A stretch of 64,000 nt of DNA from Bradyrhizobium yuanmingense (GTDB lineage Bacteria > Pseudomonadota > Alphaproteobacteria > Rhizobiales > Xanthobacteraceae), in NCBI RefSeq assembly GCF_029167105.1, contig NZ_JARFML010000004.1, positions 1 to 64,000 of the forward strand, written 5' to 3'. The position numbers and the translations under genes were made by a program. Below, piece after piece: positions 8,723 to 18,148 of this stretch (its first letter is position 1; every line of letters starts with the position of its first letter). A model generated the notes under the pieces. That model did no database searches, was not told where the DNA came from, and saw only the letters and a program-made list of their open reading frames with translations.

Positions 8723-10015
8723 ATGACGGACATGGTGCAGTCGGCAGCAGCGGCCCCGAGTGCCGCGCGCGTAAGCGATGCCTATCGCTGGGCGCAATTG
8801 GCCATCGGTGTGGCGGCGATGGTGATGATCGCCAACTACCAATATGGTTGGACGTTCTTCGTCCCCGACATCCAGAAGACGTTCGGCTGGGATCGTGCCT
8901 CGATCCAATGGGCCTTCACGCTCTTCGTGTTGTTCGAGACGTGGCTGGTGCCGGTTGAAGGATGGTTCGTCGACAAATACGGCCCGCGCATCGTGGTGCT
9001 GGTCGGCGGCGTGCTCTGCGCCATCGGCTGGGCGATCAACGCGCAGGCGACCTCGCTGAACGGCTACTATCTCGGCATGATCATCGCAGGCATCGGCGCC
9101 GGCGGCGTCTACGGCACCTGCGTCGGCAACGCGCTGAAATGGTTTCCGGACAAGCGCGGTCTTGCGGCCGGCATCACGGCCGCGGGCTTCGGGGCGGGCT
9201 CCGCCCTGACCGTCGCGCCGATCCAGGCCATGATCAAGGACAGCGGATTCCAGACCACCTTCCTCTATTTCGGCCTCGGGCAAGGCATCATCATCTGCCT
9301 CCTCGCCTTCTTCCTGCTCGCGCCGAAAGCGGGCCAGGTGCCGAACGTGGTGGCGAATGCCAATATCATCCAGACCCGGCGCAACTACCAGCCGACCGAA
9401 GTGCTGCGCCAGCCGATCTTCTGGCTGATGTACTTCATGTTCGTGATCGTCGGCGCGGGTGGACTGATGGTCACCGCGAACCTGAAGCCGATCGCGGTTG
9501 ACTGGAAAGTCGACAGCGTCCCGGTCACGCTAATGGCGGTGACCATGACGGCGGTGACCTTCGCAGCTACAATCGACCGCGTGCTCAACGGGCTGACGCG
9601 TCCGTTCTTCGGCTGGATCTCCGACATGATCGGCCGCGAGAACACGATGTTCATCGCCTTCGGCATGGAAGGGTTCGGCATCTGGATGCTCTACCTCTGG
9701 GGCCACGATCCGGTCTGGTTCGTGCTGCTCTCGGGCTTCGTGTTCTTCGCCTGGGGTGAGATCTACTCGCTATTCCCCTCGACCTGCACCGACACGTTCG
9801 GCACCAAGTTCGCGACCACCAATGCCGGCCTGCTCTACACCGCGAAGGGCACCGCTGCGCTGCTGGTGCCGATCGCCAACTACATGCAGCAATCGTCGGG
9901 CACCTGGGACAGCGTGTTCATCATCGCGGCCGGTGCCAACATCCTGGCCTCGCTGCTGGCGATCGCGGTACTCAAGCCGTGGCGCAAGATCGTGGTCGCG
10001 AAATCGACGATCTGA
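8723..10015 (+). CDS. oxlT: OxlT-family MFS carrier (oxalate/formate antiporter-like), copy 1
   Basis: A 430-residue, 12-segment major facilitator. It belongs to the oxalate:formate antiporter family: NYQYGWTFFVPDIQKTFGW in the first segment, the loop-2/3 motif WFVDKYGPR, GTCVGNALKWFPDKRGLAAG and, in segment 11, LLYTAKGTAALLVP. The segment-11 lysine corresponds to Lys355 of Oxalobacter OxlT, which contacts the substrate. Oxalate or a similar dicarboxylate is thus plausible, but related proteins carry other acids. The ATG at 8723 follows GGAGGG at spacing 6. The gene has its own operator-like site upstream and its own terminator downstream. Confidence 0.85.
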   Translation: MTDMVQSAAAAPSAARVSDAYRWAQLAIGVAAMVMIANYQYGWTFFVPDIQKTFGWDRASIQWAFTLFVLFETWLVPVEGWFVDKYGPRIVVLVGGVLCAIGWAINAQATSLNGYYLGMIIAGIGAGGVYGTCVGNALKWFPDKRGLAAGITAAGFGAGSALTVAPIQAMIKDSGFQTTFLYFGLGQGIIICLLAFFLLAPKAGQVPNVVANANIIQTRRNYQPTEVLRQPIFWLMYFMFVIVGAGGLMVTANLKPIAVDWKVDSVPVTLMAVTMTAVTFAATIDRVLNGLTRPFFGWISDMIGRENTMFIAFGMEGFGIWMLYLWGHDPVWFVLLSGFVFFAWGEIYSLFPSTCTDTFGTKFATTNAGLLYTAKGTAALLVPIANYMQQSSGTWDSVFIIAAGANILASLLAIAVLKPWRKIVVAKSTI

Positions 10016-10040
10016 CCGGCAGTACAATTCAGCAAGCACG

Positions 10041-10070
10041 ACGCCCGGCCTCACGGCCGGGCGTTTTTCT
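10041..10070 (+). terminator. intrinsic terminator after oxlT copy 1
   Basis: A 10-bp GC-rich stem (ACGCCCGGCC / GGCCGGGCGT) with a TCAC loop is followed by TTTTCTTT, 25 bases after the stop codon. Confidence 0.9.
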
Positions 10071-10143
10071 TTGGCCATCGCCGCATCGCCTCGCCGGGGC
10101 GCCTGCGGAGCCACTAAGAAGTGAGAAGTTAGGGCTTGCAATC

Positions 10144-10160
10144 TGGAATATCGTATACCA
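10144..10160. promoter_or_regulatory. 17-bp palindromic operator-like site
   Basis: TGGAATATCGTATACCA lies about 100 bases upstream of the second oxlT-like gene and matches the copies at 4893, 8371, 8652 and 11709. Confidence 0.65.
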
Positions 10161-10261
10161 ATCTCGCGCTCGCGCCTGCGACGATAAGCCACAATATTTG
10201 CGACATCAGGTCGTCTTGCGATCCTGCGTCACAGACAATCAGGCGCGTTGGGAGGTTCTCG

Positions 10262-11584
10262 ATGATTTCCATCCCGGACGGCGCCGTCACCGCCGCGCCG
10301 CTTCGCTCCGGTTTCCGCTGGCTCCAGCTCGGCATGGGCATCGTCTGCATGGCGATGATCGCCAATCTGCAATATGGCTGGACGCTGTTCGTCGATCCGA
10401 TCGATGCCGCCCACCACTGGGGGCGCGCCGCAATCCAGCTCGCCTTCACCATCTTCGTCGTCACCGAGACCTGGCTGGTGCCGGTCGAGGCCTGGTTCGT
10501 CGACAAATACGGCCCGCACATCGTCATCATGTTCGGCGGCCTGATGATCGCACTGTCCTGGATCCTCAACGCCTCCGCCGACAGCCTCACCCTGCTCTAT
10601 GCGGCGGCGATCGTCGGCGGCATGGGCGCGGGTGCCGTGTACGGGACCTGCGTCGGCAACGCGCTGAAATGGTTTCCCGATCGCCGCGGCCTCGCGGCGG
10701 GCGCGACCGCCGCCGGCTTCGGCGCAGGGGCCGCGATCACCATCGTGCCGATCGCGAGCATGATCGCCTCGAGCGGCTATCAGCACGCCTTCCTCACCTT
10801 CGGCATCGCCCAGGGCCTCGTCGTGTTCGTGCTCGCCTTCTTCATCCAGCCGCCGCGCCTCTCCATTCCGCCGAAGAAGAAGCAGCTCAACCTGCCGCAG
10901 ACCAGGATCGATTTCACCCCGCCGCAAGTGCTGCGCAGCCCTGTTTTCTGGGCCATGTATCTCGTCTTCGTCATGGTCGCTTCCGGCGGGCTGATGACTG
11001 CGGCGCAGATCGCCCCGATCGCGCACGACTTCGGGATTGCCGACACGCCGGTGACGCTCGCCGGCTTTCAGATGGCGGCGCTGACCTTCGCGATCTCGCT
11101 CGACCGCATCTTCGACGGATTCGGGCGACCCTTCTTCGGCTGGGTCTCCGACACGATCGGCCGCGAGCCCACGATGTTCATCGCCTTCGGCACCGCCGCC
11201 TTGATGCTGCTCACGCTCTCGGCCTATGGCCGGGTGCCTGTCGTTTTCGTGCTGGCGACCGCGGTGTATTTCGGCGTGTTCGGCGAAATCTATTCGCTGT
11301 TCCCCGCGACCTGCGGCGACACCTTCGGTGCGAAGTTCGCAACCACCAACAACGGCATGCTCTACACTGCGAAGGGCACGGCTTCTCTGCTCGTCCCGCT
11401 CGCGAGCGTGATCTCGACCGCCTATGGCTGGAAGGCCGTGTTCGTGCTGGCGGTGGCGCTGAATGCCATGGCGGCGCTGATGGCGCTGCTCGTGATCAAG
11501 CCGCTGCGCCGCGCTTTCATCCACGGCCAGGAAGCCGAGCGCACGGAGGCCGCGACCGGCACGGCCAAGACCGAGACGGCGTGA
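10262..11584 (+). CDS. OxlT-family MFS carrier, copy 2
   Basis: A 440-residue paralogue of the preceding carrier. Shared blocks include NLQYGWTLFVDPID, WFVDKYGPH, GTCVGNALKWFPDRRGLAAG and MLYTAKGTASLLVP with the same segment-11 lysine. It differs in the central loop (PPKKKQLNLPQTR) and has a longer charged C-terminal tail. The ATG at 10262 has GGGAGG upstream. The tandem arrangement, each copy with its own operator-like site and terminator, suggests an old duplication with kept regulation. Substrate specificities may have diverged: oxalate/formate exchange versus another small acid. Confidence 0.82.
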   Translation: MISIPDGAVTAAPLRSGFRWLQLGMGIVCMAMIANLQYGWTLFVDPIDAAHHWGRAAIQLAFTIFVVTETWLVPVEAWFVDKYGPHIVIMFGGLMIALSWILNASADSLTLLYAAAIVGGMGAGAVYGTCVGNALKWFPDRRGLAAGATAAGFGAGAAITIVPIASMIASSGYQHAFLTFGIAQGLVVFVLAFFIQPPRLSIPPKKKQLNLPQTRIDFTPPQVLRSPVFWAMYLVFVMVASGGLMTAAQIAPIAHDFGIADTPVTLAGFQMAALTFAISLDRIFDGFGRPFFGWVSDTIGREPTMFIAFGTAALMLLTLSAYGRVPVVFVLATAVYFGVFGEIYSLFPATCGDTFGAKFATTNNGMLYTAKGTASLLVPLASVISTAYGWKAVFVLAVALNAMAALMALLVIKPLRRAFIHGQEAERTEAATGTAKTETA

Positions 11585-11608
11585 GCGGCTGAACCTTGCC
11601 GGCTTGCG

Positions 11609-11637
11609 AAGGGGCGCAGCGATGCGCCCCTTTCTTT
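11609..11637 (+). terminator. intrinsic terminator after oxlT copy 2
   Basis: The stem AAGGGGCGCA / TGCGCCCCTT closes a GCGA tetraloop and is followed by TCTTTT, 25 bases after the stop codon. Confidence 0.88.
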
Positions 11638-11708
11638 TGGGCCAGGCGATAATGTCAGTACGCCTGTCGCAAGATTTTTCGGATCCGCCAAATCCAGCGC
11701 TTGACGAT

Positions 11709-11725
11709 TGGCATTATGTATACCA
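11709..11725. promoter_or_regulatory. 17-bp palindromic operator-like site
   Basis: TGGCATTATGTATACCA lies 32 bases upstream of the CBS-domain gene start, so it probably overlaps the promoter or transcript start. It is the last of the five good copies. Confidence 0.62.
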
Positions 11726-11757
11726 CACTTCCTCACCACTCACCCAGGGAGGTTGCA

Positions 11758-12186
11758 ATGCTGGTCGGAGACATTCTGCGCAAGAAGACGCCGCGCGTTG
11801 TCACGGTGCGTATGAACGAAACGGTGGGGATCGCGGCCAAGCTGATGCGCGCCAACAATATCAGCGCGCTGGTGGTCAAGGATGTGGTCCGCTCCGAGGG
11901 CAACACCGCGGTTGGCATGTTCACCGAGCGCGACGTGGTGCGCGCCGTCGCCGAGCACGGCGCGGGCGCCGTCAACGTCAAGGTCTCACAGCTGGTCTCG
12001 GTGCAGCAGCTGGTGTCCTGCACCTCCACCGACACGATCGAGCACGTCCGGCATCTGATGAACCGTCATCATATCCGCCATCTGCCCGTGATCGACGATT
12101 ACAGCCTCGTCTCCGTCATCAGCATGCGCGACATCGCCGCGGCGATGGACGAGGCGCTCAACGGCACACCGCAAGCGGCGGCTTAA
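11758..12186 (+). CDS. CBS-pair domain protein
   Basis: A 142-residue cytosolic protein made of two CBS motifs (about residues 8-65 and 80-135) and nothing else. Features are GIAAKLMRANNISALVVKD, the FTERDVVRAVAEHG link, and HIRHLPVIDDYSLVSVISMRDIA. CBS pairs bind adenosine nucleotides and sense energy or redox state; stand-alone members often act on partner enzymes. It shares the 17-bp operator-like site with the oxlT-type genes, so a role in the same metabolic response is inferred. The ATG follows GGGAGG at normal spacing. Confidence 0.88.
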   Translation: MLVGDILRKKTPRVVTVRMNETVGIAAKLMRANNISALVVKDVVRSEGNTAVGMFTERDVVRAVAEHGAGAVNVKVSQLVSVQQLVSCTSTDTIEHVRHLMNRHHIRHLPVIDDYSLVSVISMRDIAAAMDEALNGTPQAAA

Positions 12187-12189
12187 AGC

Positions 12190-12265
12190 AATGATCCGGA
12201 AAAGTGCGCAGCGGTTTTCCGACAAGATCATGCTCAAACAATAGACTAAAGCGCATCGCGCTTTA
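12190..12265. repeat. dispersed palindromic repeat with two hairpins
   Basis: The first hairpin uses CGGAAAA / TTTTCCG arms within ATGATCCGG...AAGATCATGCT, and the second uses TAAAGCGC / GCGCTTTA. I recall this compound element as a frequent intergenic repeat in rhizobia. It follows the CBS gene, has no long T-tract, and may act as an mRNA 3' stabiliser. Confidence 0.6.
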
Positions 12266-12366
12266 GAGCGGCAAAATTTCCCCCTGCGACTGCCGGCCCC
12301 GGCTCGGATCCTTCCGAGCCGGACCGGATCTTTCGTCCCAAAATCCGTCTCTCTCGCGAGGATTTC

Positions 12367-13386
12367 ATGAAGATCTGCATCTACGGCGCCGGCGCGATCG
12401 GCGGATATCTCGGGGTTCAGCTCGCGCGTGCGGGCGCCGACGTCAGCCTGATCGCGCGCGGCGCGCACCTTGCCGCCATGCGCGAGCGCGGCCTGACACT
12501 GCTCGCGGGCGAGGAAAAGCACACCGTTCATCCGCGCTGCACCGATGACCCCACCGAACTCGGCGTGCAGGACTTCATCATCATCACGCTGAAGGCCCAT
12601 TCGATCACCGGCGTAATCGAAAAGATGCAGCCGCTGCTCGGGCCTCACACCCGCATCGTCACCGCGGTCAACGGCATTCCCTATTGGTACTTTTACAAGC
12701 ACGGCGGCCAATACGAGAACTCGACGCTGGAGAGCATCGACCCCGGCGGCCGACAGTGGCGCGAGCTGGGGCCCGAGCGCGCCATCGGCTGCATCGTCTA
12801 TCCCGCCACCGAGATCGAGGCGCCCGGCGTGATCCGCCACGTCTACGGCAACAACTTTCCGCTCGGCGAGCCCTCGGGCGAGATCACCTCCGACGTGCAG
12901 CGCCTCGCCGATCTCTTCGTCGCCGCCGGCCTGAAAGCTCCAGTGCTCGACCGCATCCGCGACGAGATCTGGCTGAAGCTCTGGGGCAATGTCTGCTTCA
13001 ACCCGATCAGCGCGCTGACCCACGCCACGCTCGACGTGATCTGCACCGATCCCGCCACGCGCGCGCTGTCGCGCGCGATCATGGTGGAGACGCAAGCCAT
13101 CGCCGAGAGCTTCGGCGTCAAGTTCCGCGTCGACGTCGAGCGCCGCATCGAGGGGGCGCGCAAGGTCGGCGCGCACAAGACCTCGATGCTGCAGGACCTC
13201 GAGCGTGGCCGCCCGATGGAGATCGATCCGCTCGTCACCGTGGTGCAGGAGATGGGCCGGCTCACCGGCATCGCCACGCCCGCGCTCGATTCGGTGCTGG
13301 CCATGGTGACGCAGCGCGCCCGCATCGCCGGCCTCTATGACGGCGTCTCGACACCGGCCGATCCGCGCGCTCTGGCGGTGGCGTGA
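12367..13386 (+). CDS. 2-dehydropantoate 2-reductase family (ApbA/PanE-like) oxidoreductase
   Basis: A 339-residue NADP-dependent ketopantoate reductase-like protein. The N-terminal Rossmann motif is IYGAGAIGGYLGVQLARAGADV, and the C-terminal ApbA/PanE domain carries EIWLKLWGNVCFNPISALT, including the catalytic lysine region. True PanE makes pantoate, but genomes of this group hold several paralogues acting on other 2-oxo acids. The stop overlaps the start of the FAA hydrolase gene, so the two are co-translated. That pairing favours catabolic use (2-oxo acid reduction) over pantothenate synthesis. It is not preceded by the 17-bp motif. Confidence 0.82.
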   Translation: MKICIYGAGAIGGYLGVQLARAGADVSLIARGAHLAAMRERGLTLLAGEEKHTVHPRCTDDPTELGVQDFIIITLKAHSITGVIEKMQPLLGPHTRIVTAVNGIPYWYFYKHGGQYENSTLESIDPGGRQWRELGPERAIGCIVYPATEIEAPGVIRHVYGNNFPLGEPSGEITSDVQRLADLFVAAGLKAPVLDRIRDEIWLKLWGNVCFNPISALTHATLDVICTDPATRALSRAIMVETQAIAESFGVKFRVDVERRIEGARKVGAHKTSMLQDLERGRPMEIDPLVTVVQEMGRLTGIATPALDSVLAMVTQRARIAGLYDGVSTPADPRALAVA

Positions 13387-14168
13387 TGACGAGCGTGACC
13401 AAATGGCTGCGCTTTCGCCATGCCGGAACGACGGGCTTCGGCACGCTGACGTCCTCCGGCATCACCGTGCACGAGGGCGACATGTTCGGTCGCAACGCCG
13501 CAACGGGCAAGATTTTGGCGCCCTCGGAGGTCGAGCTGCTTGCGCCCTGCCTGCCCAGCAAGATCGTCGCGCTCTGGAATAATTTCCACGCGCTCGCGGC
13601 CAAGCTGAACCAGCCCGAACCGCCGGAGCCGCTGTACCTGCTCAAGGCCACCACCAGCATCGCCGCACCCGGCGCCGTGATCCGCCGTCCCTCATACTAC
13701 GACGGCAAGACCACCTACGAGGGCGAGCTCGGCATCGTCATCGGCAAGACTTGCGCCCGCGTGTCGTCTGGGGAAGCCGATGGCTTCATATTCGGCTACA
13801 CCTGCGTCAACGACATCACCGCCAACGACATCCTGACGCGCGACCCCACCTTCCCGCAATGGGCCCGCGCCAAGGGCATCGACGATTACGGCCCGTTCGG
13901 CCCTGTGATCGCGACCGGTCTCGATCCGGCAAAACTCACCGTTCGCACCATCCTCAACGGCGCGGAGCGGCAGAACTACCCGATCTCGGACATGATCTTC
14001 AGCGCGCAGGAGCTGGTGAGCAGGATCTCCCACGACATGACCCTCTCGCCCGGCGACCTCATCGCGGTCGGCACCTCGGTCGGCGTCGGCGTGATGAAGG
14101 AGCCCGTCAACACGGTGACCGTCGCGATCGACGGCATCGGCGAGCTCACCAACGAGTTTCGGCTGTAG
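13386..14168 (+). CDS. fumarylacetoacetate hydrolase (FAA) family protein
   Basis: A 260-residue FAH-fold enzyme. The metal-binding set is seen in YEGELGIVIGK (Glu-x-Glu) and in the following VNDITANDIL block with its acidic residue. GTSVGVGVMKEP near the C-terminus is the usual closing motif. The family hydrolyses, decarboxylates or hydrates acylpyruvates and related diketo acids. The ATG at 13386 shares its first base with the upstream stop (TGATG), which supports translational coupling; a GTG 3 bases earlier is the alternative. Confidence 0.85.
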   Translation: MTSVTKWLRFRHAGTTGFGTLTSSGITVHEGDMFGRNAATGKILAPSEVELLAPCLPSKIVALWNNFHALAAKLNQPEPPEPLYLLKATTSIAAPGAVIRRPSYYDGKTTYEGELGIVIGKTCARVSSGEADGFIFGYTCVNDITANDILTRDPTFPQWARAKGIDDYGPFGPVIATGLDPAKLTVRTILNGAERQNYPISDMIFSAQELVSRISHDMTLSPGDLIAVGTSVGVGVMKEPVNTVTVAIDGIGELTNEFRL

Positions 14169-14277
14169 ACGTTCTCGCCGCCGCAACGCAGCAAAATTGA
14201 TCCGGCGCAAATCGTCCGCCGCCGCCTACGCTATCCTCCCCGGCAAAAATTGATTTCCGATGCAAGGGAGGATGCAC

Positions 14278-14397
14278 ATGTCGAATGCCGGTAACGCGCT
14301 GCTGTGGACGGTGCTATACTTCGCGCTCTCGTTCGCCGCGATCTTCGTGGTCTGGTTCGCCGACAAGATCCGGTCGAACTTGCTCGGCAAGCGATAG
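14278..14397 (+). CDS. small single-pass membrane protein, 39 residues
   Basis: A short frame begins MSNAGNALLW and ends LLGKR. Residues about 8-27 form one hydrophobic helix (WTVLYFALSFAAIFVVWF), followed by a basic tail, so an inner-membrane peptide with a cytosolic C-terminus is predicted. A near-ideal GGGAGG site lies 6 bases upstream. Function is unknown. No partner lies within 300 bases. Confidence 0.6.
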   Translation: MSNAGNALLWTVLYFALSFAAIFVVWFADKIRSNLLGKR

Positions 14398-14725
14398 CCC
14401 CGGGGCAGGTTGGTTCGTCTTGGCGCTGGCGGCTGGCCTGGGTGCACGCGGGCCTGCACAGGGACGTGCGCGCCATCTCGGGATCTGTCCGCAGCGCCTG
14501 GCGTTGGCGGCATCCCGGTGGGCAAGCACAGCGCGCCCCCTGTCAGCACCAAGGGTCGGTCGCGCTCGGAAACATCCCGACACATCACATCTCCGCGCGC
14601 CCGAGCAATGCCGCCAACATGTCCCGTGCGCGCCGCAACTTGGACGCATTCGGTCGCCCTTTTGAGAGGCGTGTCTGGGGGCACGGCATGACCGTGTTTG
14701 GACCAAACCTTCTAGGGGTATCGCT
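14398..14725. other. intergenic stretch without a recognised gene
   Basis: These 328 bases hold only arginine-rich, low-complexity frames on both strands. An AGGGG site for the next gene lies at the right end. No repeat or strong terminator was recognised. Confidence 0.4.
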
Positions 14726-14923
14726 GTGAAGAAGATTGTATTTGCTCTGGGTGCTTCGCTCGTTCTGGTGACGGCTGCAAACGCTGCGGATCTGCCGCGC
14801 CGGCAGCCCGTGCCGGTTTATCCGGGCGAGCAGGCGCCGATCGGCAAGATGCCGATTGGCAAGAGCCCGATTGGAAAGGCCCCGATCGGCAAGGCGCCGG
14901 GCCCGGTCGCCGCGCGCTACTGA
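14726..14923 (+). CDS. small secreted protein with PIGK repeats, 65 residues
   Basis: The GTG start follows AGGGG. Residues 1-20 form a Sec signal peptide (KKIVFALGASLVLVTAANA), and the mature part is about 45 residues. It contains four successive PIGKx units (PIGKM, PIGKS, PIGKA, PIGKA) flanked by prolines, giving a short basic, extended, periplasmic or exported peptide. No enzymatic motif is present. I recall similar short PIGK-type proteins in Bradyrhizobium, without function. Confidence 0.6.
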   Translation: MKKIVFALGASLVLVTAANAADLPRRQPVPVYPGEQAPIGKMPIGKSPIGKAPIGKAPGPVAARY

Positions 14924-14974
14924 CGCGCAGCAAAGGACGCACTGCATTAGACGCCGATGGTCGAGGGGGATAGC

Positions 14975-15637
14975 GTGACGAACAAAGCTGGTCGATCGGG
15001 ATCCTGCATCCTTGCGGGCTTCGCTCTTGCGGCCATGCTCTCGTGCACGACACCCTCGGCCTCGGCCCATGAGACCGACAAGCAGACCGACAGGCGCGTT
15101 GCCGATGCGAACGCGCTTGCTACCACCGACACCGCCTCGCGGCCACAGCCGCAATCGGCGCGGCGCTCCGTCGCGCGTGCGGAGAAAGGCCCCTATTACG
15201 TCGACTTCCGCGCCCGCACGGCTGCGAGCTGGGGCCATGCCTTCGTCTGGTACGGCAAGACCAGTGAGAAGGCCGTCGAGGTTGCGGGCCTGACGCCGGC
15301 CGGCGACACGCTCGCTTACGTCCTCGGTCACATCACCTTTGTGCCATCCGAGACCGGCGCCAGCTACGGCGATCTCGATCCGGAATATCTGACCGCGAGC
15401 TATCGCGTCTACCTGAACGAAGCCGACGCCAAGCGCGTGTTCGCCTACATCAAGGAGTTGCAGGCCAGCTCTCCGGTCTGGAATGCCGAGACCATAAACT
15501 GCACCGGCTTCATCGGCGACATCGCCGAGTTCATGGGATTGAAGGTGCCCCATCGCTGGCAGCGCCCGGAAAACTTCGTCAACAGCCTCAAGGAAATCAA
15601 CGGCGGGCGCCAGATGGTGCGGCTGTCGGCGAAGTAG
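14975..15637 (+). CDS. exported hypothetical protein with possible Cys-His active site
   Basis: A protein of about 220 residues with an N-terminal export signal (hydrophobic core around residues 11-25, then an SASA-H cleavage site). The GTG at 14975 has a GAGGGGGA site at good spacing; an in-frame ATG 18 bases earlier is the alternative. The conserved-looking core holds SWGHAFVWYGK near residue 80 and INCTGFIGDIAEFMGLKVP near residue 175. A histidine followed far downstream by an Asn-Cys pair is reminiscent of permuted NlpC/P60 or DUF4105-like papain folds, but the assignment is weak. Periplasmic location is inferred. Confidence 0.55.
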   Translation: MTNKAGRSGSCILAGFALAAMLSCTTPSASAHETDKQTDRRVADANALATTDTASRPQPQSARRSVARAEKGPYYVDFRARTAASWGHAFVWYGKTSEKAVEVAGLTPAGDTLAYVLGHITFVPSETGASYGDLDPEYLTASYRVYLNEADAKRVFAYIKELQASSPVWNAETINCTGFIGDIAEFMGLKVPHRWQRPENFVNSLKEINGGRQMVRLSAK

Positions 15638-16944
<1,307 letters not shown>

Positions 16945-16969
16945 TCATCGCAAGACGTGAGAGTATTGC

Positions 16970-17941
16970 ATGAAAGCCTACGTCTACGGCCCTGAAGGCG
17001 CGAGGATTTCCGACGTCGCTCAACCAAAGCCCAAAGGCACGCAGGTGCTCGTCCGCGTTCGCGCCTGCGGCCTCAACCGCGCCGACACCGGCATGCGCAA
17101 GGGGCACGCCCATGGCGCGGCCGGCGGCGTCGGCACCGTGCTGGGCATGGAATGGGCCGGCGAGGTGGCCGAGCTCGGGCCCGATGCGAAGGGCGTGAAG
17201 ATCGGCGACCGCATCATGGGATCGGGCGGCGCGGCGTTCGCCGAATATACGCTGGCCGATCACGGCCGGCTGCTCCACACGCCCTCGAACATGAATTTCG
17301 AGGAGGCCGCCACCCTCCCCGTCGCGCTCGCGACCATGCACAACGCCGTCGTCACGATCGGCGGGGTTCAGGCTGGCCAGAGCGTGCTGGTGCAGGGCGC
17401 GAGCTCCGGCGTCGGGCTGATGGCGATGCAGATCGCCCGGCTCAAGGGCGCGAAGCTCGTGATCGGCTCGTCCACCGACGCGTATCGCCGCGGCCGGCTG
17501 AAGGAGTATGGCGCGGATCTCGCCGTCGACAGCTCCGATCCGAAATGGGTCGACGAGGCGCTGAAGGCGACCAACGGCGAAGGCGTCGACCTCGTCGTCG
17601 ACCAGGTCTCGGGCAAGGTCGCGAACCAGAACCTCGCCGCGACGAAGATCAAGGGCCGCATCGTCAATGTCGGCCGCCTCGGCGGCACCCACGCCGACTT
17701 CAATTTCGACCTGCACGCGGCCCGCCGCATCGACTATGTCGGCGTCACCTTCCGCAGCCGTACCATCGAGGAGGTCCGCGAGATCTTTGCCGAGGTCCGC
17801 AGGGACATCTGGGGCGCAGTGGAATCGCGCAAGCTGCAACTGCCGATCGACAAGGTGTTCGCGTTCGACGACATCGACCAGGCGTTCGAGCACATGGAAG
17901 CGAACAAGCATCTGGGGAAGATCGTGGTGACAGTGCCGTAG
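16970..17941 (+). CDS. zinc-type alcohol dehydrogenase-like NADPH:quinone oxidoreductase
   Basis: A 323-residue MDR-superfamily oxidoreductase of the quinone reductase (QOR) branch. Seen are GMEWAGEVAELG, the nucleotide-binding stretch VLVQGASSGVGLMAMQIARLKGA (GASSGVG in place of the classical GxGxxG), and a conserved end LGKIVVTVP. Structural and catalytic zinc ligands typical of alcohol dehydrogenases are absent, as in QOR enzymes. It likely reduces quinones or enones with NADPH. It follows the nitronate monooxygenase at 25 bases, suggesting a shared oxidative or detoxification role. Confidence 0.87.
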   Translation: MKAYVYGPEGARISDVAQPKPKGTQVLVRVRACGLNRADTGMRKGHAHGAAGGVGTVLGMEWAGEVAELGPDAKGVKIGDRIMGSGGAAFAEYTLADHGRLLHTPSNMNFEEAATLPVALATMHNAVVTIGGVQAGQSVLVQGASSGVGLMAMQIARLKGAKLVIGSSTDAYRRGRLKEYGADLAVDSSDPKWVDEALKATNGEGVDLVVDQVSGKVANQNLAATKIKGRIVNVGRLGGTHADFNFDLHAARRIDYVGVTFRSRTIEEVREIFAEVRRDIWGAVESRKLQLPIDKVFAFDDIDQAFEHMEANKHLGKIVVTVP

Positions 17942-17960
17942 GGCGCCGGCAGCGGCCCGG

Positions 17961-18050
17961 TAGGGTGGGCAAAGCGAAGCGTGCCCACGATCTGCTTCCA
18001 TCGCGGACGAATGGTGGGCACGGCGCTAACGCGCCTTTGCTCATCCTACG
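17961..18050. repeat. dispersed repeat with GTGGGCAAAGCG / GCGTGCCCAC arms
   Basis: The element carries GGTGGGCAAAGCG and GCGTGCCCACG in close inverted order, then a second GGTGGGCACGGCG part and CATCCTACG. It is related to the copy at 969-1029. It fills the gap between the oxidoreductase and the cation efflux gene. Confidence 0.55.
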
Positions 18051-18148
18051 GGGCCGGAGCGAGGCGTAGACCGCTCCTGCAACTCACTCGCGACTACTTC
18101 TGTGGATCGGCGCTTGATGTCCCACACGGGGCTGCTAAATCCCCCGCC

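Noticed and set aside
14810..14905. PIGK repeats as a DNA tandem-repeat or CRISPR-like array
   Set aside because: The periodicity is a 15-base coding repeat within a signal-peptide-bearing frame, with no spacers or conserved 25-35-base units.
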